A DNA stretch of 64,000 bases from Membranipora membranacea. Taxonomy: Eukaryota > Bryozoa > Gymnolaemata > Cheilostomatida > Membraniporidae. The stretch is from the NCBI GenBank assembly GCA_914767715.1, contig OU612067.1, positions 1,612,001 through 1,676,000 of the forward strand, written 5' to 3'. This document shows positions 1 through 12,100 of this stretch, one piece after another. Both the position numbers and the translations under genes were made by a program. Numbering within the stretch: position 1 is the stretch's first letter; every line of letters begins with the position of its first letter. The notes below the pieces were generated by a model. The model did no database searches. It was not told the origin of the DNA and saw only the letters and a list, made by a program, of their open reading frames with translations.

Positions 1-955
1 CAATATTATCTCCATAGTGAACCAGAATGCACAAATCACTTCGATTAGGAAGAAGGGGCTAGTATAATTTTGCTTCTCCGTGTATTGAATCTCTCCATAC
101 TCATCGATATAAGATGAAGCATTTTTGCATAATCCTTTTTCGAAGACTGGTATACTCTCTAGACAGAAGTTTATGATTGATAAGACGATAATTACTAATG
201 AGAAAATACCGAGAACTTTAGCAGCAAAACTGCTGCTTGGATGTTCTAGAGTCAACCATATCCTGCGTTTCCACATTTCAGCTGGAAGCACCATGTCGGG
301 CTCCGGGAGAAAGCCCGTTCTTGTTTTGTAGTCAGCAATGACCTGATCACCTAGCCCGTAGAACTCAAGTTCATCCATGAATATATCCTCAGGTACATCG
401 TCAGGGCAGTATAGCCTACCCCCGCTCTGATAGTAATATAGTATATATGTGAAGGTGGGGGCGTGTCTGCCCAGAAAATAACACTTGTTCTCAGGATCCC
501 AGTATTGCCGCCTCTTCTTAGGATTACCAAGCAGTGTATTAGGGAATCTATTGAGCGTGCCTAGCTGAGTCTCATATATATGTCCACTTATATTAATGAA
601 TACCCGCTGACAGCTTCCGCTGTTACAGTTGTGATGTACTTCTCCCGATTTAGTGGGTACTAAGTCTATCTCCCGCTCATACCTGGCGTCCTCAGGACCG
701 ATCACCTCCGGCTCTAGATCGTGATGAGCGAGTCCTAACAGACTGCTCAGGTGTGGAGCTGACCCATGTGCGTGTGTATGCGTCAGACCGAGGCTCCAGT
801 TAGAGGCGTGAGCCTCATGATGACCAGTGTTTGTACCTAGGCTACTGATGTTAGCAAAGTGCATCTTTCTTTTCTTTGTTTTACCTCCGCTGTAGAGCCA
901 GCTTGTCGCTGACTCCAGGCGATCCTTCGGTGTCCCAAACGTGAAATTCTTTGCT
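1..955 (-). CDS. Shaker-type (Kv1-like) voltage-gated K+ channel, N-terminal part, partial
   Basis: One open exon runs from a splice acceptor (intron ends at 956) to the window edge. In order it encodes a basic linker, a His-rich stretch (GHHEAHASNW, THTHAHG), a complete T1 tetramerisation domain (starts RVFINISGHIYETQLGTL; contains ILYYYQSGGRLYCPDDVPED and ends FYGLGDQ), the linker to the membrane, S1 (FSLVIIVLSIINFCLES) and the start of S2 (SPFFLIEVICAFWFTMEII). The YYYQSGGRL signature and the lack of the zinc-binding HxxxC...CC motif place the T1 domain with Shaker rather than Shab/Shaw/Shal. The voltage sensor S4 and pore lie outside the window. The first ATG in the exon is at 864-862, but the frame is open up to the acceptor, so translation may begin in an upstream exon. 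The family forms tetrameric plasma-membrane K+ channels. Family call is firm; subtype and start are not. Confidence 0.92.
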
Positions 956-3900
956 CTGCAAATCACCAACAAAGAAAGAATTAATTAGCTGTTATTTTCA
1001 ACTGGTTGCCGCCTATTCATTATTCAACATGAAAGGAATACAGCACAAACATTTTTATGATTGTTCACCTACCTTGTTTGGTTTTCTACAGCTAAAAAAC
1101 CAATGTAGTGCTGCCAATGTACAATATTGTTAGAATGAGTAGAGACTAAATATGAGACTACCTCAACTATAGCTCAGCAGCATACCTGTGTAATACATCA
1201 GGGGTGCTAGCCTCGAGTTACACACGATTAGAGTGTTCCGTAAACAAGGCTTCGATATATTAGCAAACAACGCATAACATGATCGGTCAAGATCAGAATT
1301 AAACTCGAGTGCTTCAACAATCAAGACCTCGCCGTCTAAGACCTAACATTGACAGAATCTTAAATTAGCTCATTCTCCTGCCTGCAGAGCTACTGTTAGC
1401 CCAATATAAATACTTTAGCTTAGTCTAAGATATACGAAATATATCAATATTCATATAAAATACCCATGTAATGACAAACAATAATGTTAAAATAAGTTAA
1501 AATGATTTGTAAAATCATAAAGAACAATTGTATTGTACCTTGCCCTGAGCTAAAATCTATTGGAGTTGAGATTGTAGCTAAAGCTAAAGTTGGCACCACT
1601 CTCACACTCTGCCTGCCCACGCATTTACACAGGACAGAAGCGAGTGGTCAGCAGAGAGTTGTCAGCGAGCTGAGCTAACATCAGTCAGCTGCTCTATGTT
1701 ATATCTCAGTACCCTCTGCCGATCATATGTAGGTAAAGGCTTGTAGGGATACATAAGATTACAATTACGATATTCGTGTAAACATGACCAGTGGCAACAC
1801 AAGTGGATATATATGATATCAATGATAAGCATAGCTCACAACACTCGCTGCAGTGAATATCTTACAGACAATTCATTTACCTAAATAATTTGCTTAAATT
1901 AGTCTATAAAAGTAGCCCAGTATTCAGTCATATATAAATTCATTACATCGTAAATAGTCATTAAACGGTACAAATGTGCATTTCATTGTATTGTATAAGG
2001 AGGGCAATACTAAATAAAAAATAATTATAAACTTTTTGTCTGACTAGCCTGTGGTACCTGGCAAACCCTCTCGAATTTGCGCAGCCCGCCCCTCCAACAC
2101 AACCATTTAGTCAGTAATCAATTGATCTATATATTGTATCACTTTACATGATAAAGTCATTGAGTTCCAGTGTTTGGCATTGAATCCAATGGTGGGATTG
2201 ATTTTGATATAATAAAAATTTACACTGTCATACCAACCACAAGAAGTGGGAGAAAGGGGAGAAAATTCCAATGGCAGTGAAAAGGTTATACTCAAATCTA
2301 GTATGCTGCTGTTATTATTGGTTCTGGTAATCAAACAGCAGGATATACAGGGATGAGCAGTGAAGCCCCCAACTTCTCAAAGATAGTGGAATGCCTTCTA
2401 ACGAATAATAATACCAAAATATACTTACTTGGAGTACGTCGGTTCCGTGAAGGGGACTGGTGCTCGATTGTTGTGATGCATATTTATATATCGCTGCTCT
2501 GTCGTCGTCGGGGTCCAGTTACAATCCTTATCAGATCTCACCCTTCTCTCACTACTTTAATATCTGTACAAAGCGGCAGCTAGCATAAGTAATGATCGCT
2601 TTGTGACACTGAGGCATGTGCTGCCACTTTCCAAAGGATTAAATTGTTAGTGACCCTTTGTTTTGTGCTTAAATAAAGTAGTTTTACTTTGTAGCTTTAA
2701 TTGAACATAGGGTTTCAGTGAATGTTCAACAATTTTGATCGAGTTTGACGTTTATAATCAAAAGTAAGTCCGCATGACTTCATTGCTGAAATGTTTATAT
2801 GTGAAAATGCACTTCAATCCGATATGCAGATTATTGATACATATTATACTGCGGTATTAAAGTGAACTTTGTTAAAGCTTTGAGAAGTTGAGTATTTTAT
2901 CTGATTTGTTTCTGAAGTTGAGCTGACTGTGTGCTTATTGGTGAACTAATTAGTGAACAATAGTGAAATTTAAGATTGTTGAAAAGTCAAAATCTAACAC
3001 ACTTTCAAGTCAGTGTAATTTTATTTACTTGGCAAATGGTTTTATCAACTTAGTCAATAGGGTATTAATCCGCTTTTATTGTACAACTAACTAGAGAAAT
3101 AAGTTAATATCTCTCCCACATGTAATCTACATTGTGGATCGCTGACCTCTTTAGATTTAACATCTGGCCAAGGACAGGCAGCGTCAGACACTGTCAGAGC
3201 CAGACACAGTCAGAGCCAGACACGGTCAGAGCTAGTCTCTGTCAGCATAAGGCTGTGTCAGAGCCAGCAGTTTAAAGCATCTATTAGAGAATAATGATCC
3301 TTGTCTGATCAGGTTGAACTTAACATGCTGCCAAAATTAAAAATATGTTTAAGAAATGTATCAATAATTTTAAACTGACTCGAAAGTTACTCAATCTACA
3401 AATAATTTTGTTCTCCATCAGTCAATGTTAAAAATAAAGAATGCGATATCAACATGTTTTTTTTAGAAATTAGAGTTTCCCAGTTGTAATAATAACAGGA
3501 TTATTAATAACAAGGGAATGTCTATAATCACATTGCAGTTCTATACTGGCCGCTGAGAAATTCTCATCAATGACCGAGTAGTCATAAGCCTCTGGGAAAT
3601 ACCCAATCAAAAGTGGCAAAGGTTAAATGAATTGTGTAGGGTCGTTATGGAAGTGTTCAGATCAGACTTTCTATTAGTAACGTGTAGGATATGTGTGAGA
3701 AAGTCTACTGCTGAGATTGTTCAATGAAATCAGATATCTATATGTTGACATGACATGGATGTTGATGAACCATGATAATCTTGACTAACACAATTACAAA
3801 ACAATCTTTATAATATACCAACAAACTGAATGACCGATTGATAATTAGATTAGGATAGCAGTGGAGATTCTCGGTCACTACAAAAACAAAGATGGCCTGA

Positions 3901-4680
3901 GATAACTCATGAACGCAACCAAGGAAACTCAACATGGCTTGACACCTGAGTCCTTTATGATGGCACAGATATATGCTTGAGGAAATTAATAAACAACACG
4001 TTATTTTGAAAATGATTTGGAAAAAATACATAGTGACTAACAAATAGTTGTCCTCTCTCAATCAGAGAGAGCAGTAAAATCATCATCACAGTCATGATGC
4101 TGCGCTATTCAATCAAACAGGAAAACAGAGAACATTAAGGCTAATTAAGACATGCTCGGCTCATTTTGTAGTTTAAACAGGCGTCTAAGTGTGAACTGTT
4201 GCAGAGATTTGCTGTCCTCTGTGTTTGGTTTACGTTGTGAAAGTTCTGCATTGGAGCGCAAAAAAAATTAAGACCCATTTGGTTCACTACTAGATTAATC
4301 CCTGCCTTTTTTTGCTAATGCTTAGCGGAGACCAAGTCCAACTTCCAACAAAAATTTACAAAAACATACCAATGAACAATATTACGGTACATCCACGCCA
4401 CAGAAAGTTTCAGATTCTTATTTATTAATTTGTTTAAAGAGGTTTTCTAGAAAGTTTACAGATAACAGAGAAGCTAAAAAGTAACTTGTTGACCTCAACA
4501 CACAGCTATATACAAAAAAATGGGGTTATACATAAATAAATGACGATGTTCTAGAAATGGGAAAGTAAGTTATATGATGGCTTTATAGAAAAAGAAAATG
4601 ATACATATATATATATATAAAATTATTGTTCTTGTCACAATTATTATCAAAAGTATTAGTTAAAAGATAGTAGGCTGTCA
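956..4680. other. Intron/intergenic DNA with no supportable gene
   Basis: This stretch is AT-rich and full of stops in all frames. It probably holds the upstream intron or promoter of the K+ channel gene. Short open frames here (for example 2107-2334 minus, 3738-4061 minus) show no recognisable domain and no convincing splice context. The only structured sequence I see is the minisatellite at 3183-3266. Confidence 0.6.
3183..3266. repeat. Minisatellite of GTCAGAGCCAGACAC-like units
   Basis: About five imperfect tandem copies of a roughly 15-16 bp unit built on GTCAGAGCCAGACAC. The first units are nearly identical and the last ones (GTCAGAGCTAGTCTCT, GTCAGCATAAGGCTGT) are degenerate. It lies in non-coding DNA. 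Confidence 0.7.
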
Positions 4681-4736
4681 GCTGTTTTGGATGTCAGTCT
4701 GAAATTGTGCAAAATGTGTCCTAAAGGAGGGTTTTA

Positions 4737-6730
4737 TTACTGAACATTTACTTCTAAGGGAGCGTTGGTGTTTATTGGACTTTTGCACCAGGCGAAGAAT
4801 ATGCTTTGATGCTTTATTTTTGAATATTTTCCTATGTGTAAATTTGTGAAATAGGTAATTCTACTTTTTAGGGTGGGTAAGTTTAAGAGTGATCTACCAG
4901 TTGTGACAGAAAACTTTTTAGGTGCAGATAATATGATTCTAATTGCTTTATTCTGTCGAACTTTTTCAATTGTGTCGGATGTTTTTTGAGTGCCTTCTAG
5001 GTAGATAGATGAGCAGTATTCTAGGATAGGTCTGACGAGAATCTTGTAAGTCCTTAAGGATTCCTCAACGTTCATGTATTCTTTCAGTTTTGAAAGTAGG
5101 TATACTACTTTGTTTGCTTTGGTTGCCGTTTCATTGGCATGGATGTGGAAAGATAAATCAGTATCCAGGGTAACCCCCAGTATATTGACAGAGAGTTTTG
5201 TCTCAATTTTTGAGTTTTGAAAATTGATGTGGTAAAAGTTTTTAATGTTTCTGTTAGAAAATATGCAGAATTGTGTTTTCTCAATGTTGAGTCTCAGTAA
5301 GTGGCTATGATACCAATCTGATGCTTTCTTTAGCAGAGTATTGGACTCCACTAGTACTTCATCTATGCTTGTGGCTGTACAGTAGATTAGCGTATCATCT
5401 GCATAAGCGAATGAATTGTCAAATGTTGCTGGCAGTCCATTGATGGCTAAGTTAAAGAGGATAGGACCCAGAATGGAACCTTGAGGTACCCCACAGGTGA
5501 TTGCTTGTGAATTAGACTTGGGATCGGTTTTGAAGATATGATCGAACTAGCGCTGTTGCAGAATTGGAGAATTGTTTTTCATCCAATATGTATAGAAGAA
5601 GTTTGTGATTGATTGTATCAAATGCTTTTCGGACATCTAGGGATAAGGCTCCAATGTAACATGGAGAGGATTGGTCAAGTTTAATTTTCCATTGTTGCCG
5701 CAAAGATAGCAACATTTGCTCGGTTGAATGATTCTGACAAAATCCGAATTGATGGTCTGAAAATAGGTTGTGTTTCTCTATGTAAGACATCATCTGATTT
5801 TTCATGTCAAGTTCAAATATCTTTGACAGAATTGGAAGCGAGGATATTGGTTGATAATTTGACAGGTCACATTTTTTACCCTTTTTATGAATTGGCGTGA
5901 CAAGCGCAGATTTAAAACAGTCAGGGAAGATTGATTTTTGATAGCATTCATTGACTAGAATGGATAGCGGGTAGGCAATTAAGTTAACTATTATTTTATA
6001 AATCATTGCTGGTATGCCACTTAGACCACCAGCGCTTGTCTGAGTTGAGTGAATTTATGAGCAAAGTAATTGTTTTACTACTGATTGGACTAGAAGAGTA
6101 TTTGAAAGAATTTGTTTTTGTAGGAAAATGCGGGAAATTTGCTGGATTGAATTTAGAGTGCCCAGCAACGTTTATAAAGAAATCATTTAAGGTGCAGGCA
6201 ATATCTTTTTCATCCGCATGTTCCACACTTTTGTATTCCAGGCACTCTATAGATGTATGGGATTTCTGTTTCTTGGTTATGGATTTTAAGCAGGAATAAA
6301 AACTTTTGTCGTTTGCTGATAATGATTTGCTAATGTAGTTTTTCTTAGAGGTACGAATTTGGTTGGTAACATAGTTTCTGAATTTCTTGTAATGTTGGAC
6401 TTGGCCATCAGTTGGGGCTTTAGACGCTTTATATACTTCCTTGTAAAATTTGTTTTTGAGTGAAATCAGGCGCAGTACATCTGAAGTGATCCATTGGTTT
6501 TTCTTGTTGTGTACTCGCATAGTTTTTTCTGGCGCGTGTTTGTCTACAATGTTTATTATAGATTGGTCAATCATTTCAGCTCGTTTATGGATTGTAAGAT
6601 TGGGGTCGGCGGCTCTTTGCTGAAAAGGTAACAGTGCACATTCTTTATAGAATAACAAGGGGTTTAATTTCTTGAAATTTCTGGTTTTGATGAGTTGACG
6701 TTTTGGCTTTATTGCTGTTGACTCTAGAAT
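4737..6730 (-). mobile_element. Decayed non-LTR retrotransposon (Jockey/CR1-like LINE), reverse transcriptase
   Basis: Three neighbouring frames on the minus strand form one broken pol. From about 6730 to 5996 lies the segment between endonuclease and polymerase; 6006-5512 holds the RT fingers (LSNYQPISSLPILSKIFE, HQFGF, LSLDVRKAFDTINH); about 5512-4737 holds GVPQGSILGPILF, the catalytic YADD box (near 5390) and the thumb. The frame changes near 6005 and again near 5515, so the copy is dead. No endonuclease domain is seen, which fits the 5' truncation typical of LINE insertion. The clade is judged from the motifs only. It sits between the K+ channel gene and CCAR1. Confidence 0.88.
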
Positions 6731-7168
6731 AAGTCATTGAGCCGTATAAATGTGCCTTGCTGAGACACATTTAGGTTCAAAAGCTTGATACACCCTCCAT
6801 TTTACTCCTTGATTTGATGCATGATTGCAGTTTTCCTTACAAATTAAGTCATGCCTATATATTTGTTCTACTAAATTTTAAATTTCAGGGAGTTATTTCC
6901 CCTTTATGCCAAAATAGGTCAACACACCCTCAATTAAAACACAAGATTACAACATGTTGTTTTGTTTTGAGGCTACTCTCATTCATCTCTGAGAGAAAAA
7001 AAAACAAGGGACAAAAATTTAATTGGCAGAGTAGATATTCCAGTTTGCAGCGAATGTAAGTACCTCCATATTTCTTGTTCAGATATTGATATTGTCTAGC
7101 CAGGTAGTAAAGGGTAGATAAGTACTTGAAATGTTGAAGATTGTGCAAGCATATAATTATTACCAGGA
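6731..7168. other. Spacer between two LINE remnants
   Basis: No gene is recognised. Overlapping short open frames on both strands (6814-7059 and 6930-7148) have no domain and mirror each other in AT-rich sequence. Confidence 0.5.
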
Positions 7169-8190
7169 ATGGTTATAATCAGGGGGCTTACTACGATCAA
7201 CGATCTCCCCAGTCATGTTGATTGTTCTGCTGGCCTATTTGCTGATGATACACTGATGTACCAAAATGTAGACAACAGAAATGATGAGGAGAGATTTCAA
7301 GCCAACTTGGAGTCACTGAACACCTGGGCTAAAACCTGGGGGATGAGTTTTAATGCTAAGAAGTGTAAGATTATTGCCTTCCATCCCCAGAGAACAGTCC
7401 CAGAGTACACTATGGACAATATAGTGCTGGAGCACACAGATCACTGCAAATACTTGGGAGTGATACTGCAGTCAGATCTAAAGTTCACTGACCACATAGC
7501 CGACAAGATCTGCAGCGCCAGAAAGCAGATTGGGATGATCAGACGAGCTCTCTACTGGGCACCGGAGAGAGCCAGACTGATTGCATACAAGTCTCTCTGC
7601 CTTCCTCATCTGGAATATGCTTCCTGTGCCTGGGATCCTTCAACAAAGAGGGAGATCGAGGCACTCGAGATTGTGCAAAACCAAGGTGTGAGAATGATCT
7701 GTGGATTGAAGGGGAGGAGGGGTGTTACGGAAGCAAAGGAGAAATTGCAGCTGGAACAGCTAGATATTCGGCGGAAGAACTCCAGGGTAAAGCTCCTACA
7801 TAAGGTACTGTCAAGAGAGGAGGCCCACCCTGCACTCTGCACATCCTACGATGAAATAATGAACCAGCCCCATACTACAGTCTCGACAAGATCACAAACA
7901 CGGAACGAGCCACGCTCTATCGCTGCCACAGGGAACTGTTTTCATAACAGTTTTCTGCCCCGGACAATACGGGATATGAAAATCTAAGGACAATCAGAGG
8001 ACAATACTACTGATGCCCTTCTGGATGGGTACATGTACCCACTCTGAACCCAAATGCCCTACCCATGGGATGGTATTCTGGAACAATGTCCAAACCTTAT
8101 GTATTTATGTCCAAAAACTGAGGCACGCCCCTTACGCCCCCCTAGGCGGTCTAGCGTGATGTCGTCTTTGATGTAAGTTGATGTAAGTAA
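7169..8190 (+). mobile_element. Second LINE remnant, C-terminal reverse transcriptase and tail
   Basis: A 272-codon open frame (7169-7987) starts abruptly inside an RT domain. It carries INDLP and the catalytic FADD box (LFADDTLMY), then the thumb (NAKKCKIIAF, CKYLGVILQSDLKF) and the conserved C-terminal region (LPHLEYASCAWDP, LPRTIRDM). It differs from the first LINE (FADD not YADD, little similarity in the thumb) and is on the opposite strand, so it is a separate family or clade, CR1-like in style. After the stop come about 200 bp of 3' UTR ending in a short TGATGTAAGT repeat (about 8168-8190), a microsatellite tail like those of CR1/RTE elements. Everything upstream of the palm domain is missing. 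The retained frame has no stop, so insertion may be fairly recent. Confidence 0.87.
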
Positions 8191-8204
8191 GTACTACGGT
8201 CTCA

Positions 8205-8271
8205 CCATTCTCTCCACCCACTCTCCCTGGTCTCACTATGATAGTGAGACCAGGGAGAGTGGAGAGAATGG
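8205..8271. repeat. Hairpin 1 of tandem hairpin pair upstream of CCAR1
   Basis: The inner arms 8220-8239 and 8241-8260 are perfect 20-bp reverse complements around a single G. The arms continue for another 11 bp (8205-8215 and 8261-8271) after a 4-nt insertion (ACCC) on the left side. It begins just after the 3' end of the LINE remnant. Confidence 0.93.
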
Positions 8272-8286
8272 AGAGAATTATCTAAT

Positions 8287-8373
8287 AGTTAGATGTAAAT
8301 TAGAAGGTCATAAAATAATAAGAGATAGTGACTATCTCTTATTATTTTATGACCTTCTAATTTACATCTAACT
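8287..8373. repeat. Hairpin 2 of tandem hairpin pair: perfect 43-bp arms
   Basis: Arms 8287-8329 and 8331-8373 are exact reverse complements with a one-base spacer (G8330). The sequence is AT-rich and unrelated to hairpin 1, which ends only 15 bp upstream. There is no coding potential, and no target duplication or transposon terminus is visible. Confidence 0.95.
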
Positions 8374-9126
8374 TGGCTTACTCCTCTTGCCCATATTTTA
8401 TGACAAATTGAACTCAACTGGTCATGGATGGGCTCCTTGACATACATGATCATCCAAACTGATTTTACCCTGGTAGAGCAGTGTTGAAGTAGGCAGAGTT
8501 AGTCAACGGAGTATGCAGTTCTTAGGCCTCTCCTCTGCCTGAAGAAATGGTTTTCAGTCTAAATTCGGTCACCTTCCACTGACTAACCTAAGTCCCAAGT
8601 CATCAGATAATGTGTTCCACACTTTTGATATGACATTGACTCTAGTCTATATAGGCTAAATCTATTTCACTATGTATATGATTCGACATTGCTATTTGTC
8701 TAGGATACAGCTTATTTGTGGGTTACATGATGAACAGTTGAGCTGGTGGCTCATCTCTGTTTCAGTTTCGTTTTGGGAATTGAAGATCACTCAAAGTTTG
8801 GACTTGATACGGTAGTAGGGACGCGACATAAAAAACCCATGTCGTTAATGAAAAAATGAACGGTTTATATAAGCGTATATGCCATAAAAAATTGGGTAAA
8901 TCTCGGTCGTCGATAAACAACATTGGCCTAGCTGATAGATTGCAAATAATTTTTAACACAAACTTTGTTCTCAGTTGTGATAGTTCTCTGCCTGCCTTAT
9001 CCCTTTGAGCATATTCAGTACTTTTGCTGCTCGTGATCCATAAATGATTAATAATAATAATAATATCTGTTTCAGAAGAATTTGTTCCCGTTGGAATCAA
9101 AGTGACTCTTCTGAGCTGAGATAGAT
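8374..9126. promoter_or_regulatory. Upstream region and 5' UTR of CCAR1
   Basis: This is non-coding DNA before the CCAR1 start. A CAG after an ATAATAATAATATCTGTTT tract at about 9060-9075 looks like a splice acceptor in the 5' UTR, so the true promoter may lie further upstream. No TATA box or other element can be assigned with confidence. Confidence 0.4.
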
Positions 9127-12100
9127 ATGAATTTCGGTGGCGGCAACAACCCTCCATGGGCAAGGCAGCCAACTAGTAAGTCCTTCTGCACACACACTGA
9201 CCTATATTGTGTTTGAAACCTTGTAATGATTGTCTCTTGTGAAACTCATGACACTGTATTTGGGATCAGCGGTTCTCTAAATGTACAGGTTATGGGCCTT
9301 AACACTATATACTGTTCACTGGAAGTTTTGTGTTTGTAGATGCAGGAGGAAACTATGGAGGTTACAATACAAACTTCAACGCACAACAGAATGTACAGGC
9401 TCAGGTAGGCCCTTTTCATTAGTTTGAGATCAAATTATGCGTACGTGTGTGTTTGTGTGTATATAGAGATATAAAATAATAAACCTGTATGAAGTGTTAC
9501 TATATGAGTGTTAACTGTCTTTATAGCCTGGATTAGCGATGCCCACATCCCTGGGTGGTGGTGGCTCTAACTACCCAGCCCGTACTGCGCCTCAGCAGAA
9601 CAGTGGAAATGCTGCTAACTCTTCTTCAGCTGTCAAACAAAGAGTATTTACTGGAGTCATAACCAAAGTGTCAGATAACTTTGGCTTTGTTGATGAAGAC
9701 GTCTTCTTCCAAACCAGGTGAATACTCAATCCAGTCAACTCTCTGTAGTAAAATTAATTTGATCGATTATGTAAATGAAACATTGAACTTCACTACATTC
9801 AGGCAATATTCCACTAGAGCTACTGTAATCGATTCTACTTTTGTAAGGATTATGATGTATATAATATAATATAATATAATATAACTGTATTTTATTACTT
9901 TATTACAGTGTCTGTAAAGGAGGTATTCCTAAGTTAGGAGACAGAGTGTTAGTGGAGGCTACATTCAATGCTAACATGCCTTTTAAGTGGAATGCAAGCA
10001 GAATACAGGTAATTTGATGTCTGCAAAAAACTGAAATAGGATGTACGGCGTGCCAAGAAGTAAAGTACATGACATCGTGTACTTTTATATGCTGAACTTT
10101 GTATAAACACTGATGTATATAATGTAAACATCTGTTTCTTTTGATGTCTCTGTGTATGACCACCTGTGATGTTGCTGTGTATGATTAGTTGTTGCTGTGT
10201 ATTATGACTTGTGATCCCTCTCTGTGTATTGTGATACCTGACTATGTTTATGTCGTGTTTACAGCTGATACCCAATCAGCCCCCAGTAGCTCCCCAGCAG
10301 CAGGTCTTCCAGCAGCAGGTTAATGCTGTACAGCAGCAGATGAACGCATTACAGCAGGCTCAGCTTAGTGCCTCTAATCTCAACCCCATCCTCAACCAAG
10401 GTATGATTACATCAGTAACAGTTATATAATATTGAAAAGGGGCGCCTACGCTCTATACATAAATAGCTAGTACAATTTTGGGTTGTTACACTTGGCTGGT
10501 GGGATTAGGATTATGGGTTAGGAAGGATTATGACCGCATGATAGGATTTTAATTTGCAACCAAAATTTATCAGCGGTTGATCAAGTTACTGCTCATCTAA
10601 AAAGGTTGATTGATTGTTAATAAAGTATAATAAGTTATCATCTAGTTTTGAATGCTGTTGATTTGTTTATCGATACAAGACGTCTGTGAGCGAATAATGT
10701 AACATGATACATTTCATTACAACAGAGGGATCTTCAAACTTATCCCTGAAACATCCCGGTCAGTACTCATGATGATAGTTGGGACTTTAGATTTGCTGGT
10801 GTCTGTAATTAACCTTCATAATGATTAACATAAATTTGGGTGCTCTGAGTTCTCAAATGACACCTGAAAACAACCGGCCCAGGCCTTGAGTTAATCTGAC
10901 AGTACAGTGACAGATTTGAGGCGGTCATTGATACAGGTAGATAGAGGAAGTGTTCACATTTATCTTGATTGAGGACTGATGGGAGAAAAATTGATTTCTG
11001 CTATTTTCATGTTGGGTTGATGATATTACATAATCCTCCCTATAAGTAAGCATGCAGTAGATTACTTTATAAGAAGGCTTTTTGGAAAGAGGCTTTGACT
11101 AAGTAGTTCTACATTACTGTTGAAAAATAAAACAAGTTTAGCGGTTCAAGATGTTCAACATAGAGTTGAAGAGAAAAATCTGTAGTATTAGTATGTATTG
11201 TTATATGTGTTTATATAAACGGATAGCTGTCTTACCGATGATTTTTGTTGGTTTCAGCAGGAGGGCCGATGGGATATGGTATGTCAGCTCAGCCCCCGCA
11301 GCAGAATCGGACATTTCAGTCAGTACCACCTCCCGCTGCAGCTCCAACTCATGTGAACAAACCCGCTCCAAGGAACGATATCCCTCCATCTAACCGAGCA
11401 AGGTGAGAGTAAAGTACTGGAGTAAAAGATGATAGGATTCATCTTCAGATGGATATATTTGGAGGTATAACTAGTTTTTTTACACCTCAATGTCTCTGCT
11501 CTGGTTTTTTTACACCTCAATGTCTCTGCTCTGGTTTATTTACACCTCAGTGTCTCTGTGTTTTGTAGTCGGTTTGATCAGAGAGAGCGGAGAGACGATA
11601 GAAGAGACAGACAGAGATCACCTCCTCCTCCCCGTAAGAGGTCTCGATCTCCTATCAGACGTAAATCTCGATCTCCTAAACCAAAGAGTAGAAGTAAAAG
11701 TCCTAAGAGGAAAGTACGAGCTGCTCCTAGATACAGCGTTAGTGTGTCTCCTCTCTCACTCGACATGTGAGTTATGTTAAGAATAGGATTTATTTTAACT
11801 CTAACATAGAGCATTATGATAATGTTTTTAATTGAAGTGGTTGAAAGTTCTGTGGCAATATGCCTGTGATACATTCAGAAAAACATTTCAAAAGAATTAT
11901 CATTACTAACAATGCTGAGAGCTCATCCCCACCCGACTTTAGGGAGTCATCTGGGATAGTACATTGACTTGTGTCTGGTTCTGATTCTGCATCACCTGGC
12001 TCTGTATGATATACTTGTTCTGATTTGTTATAGGAAAGCCTGTTCAGTAATAGATGTTAAGAATCGATATAACAATATGTACATACCAAGTGATTTCTAT

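Noticed and set aside
7606-7842. Minus-strand open frame over the second LINE
   Set aside because: Antisense shadow of the reverse transcriptase frame.
8762-9172. 136-codon minus-strand open frame over the CCAR1 start
   Set aside because: It overlaps the CCAR1 first exon antisense, contains a low-complexity AT repeat and shows no domain.
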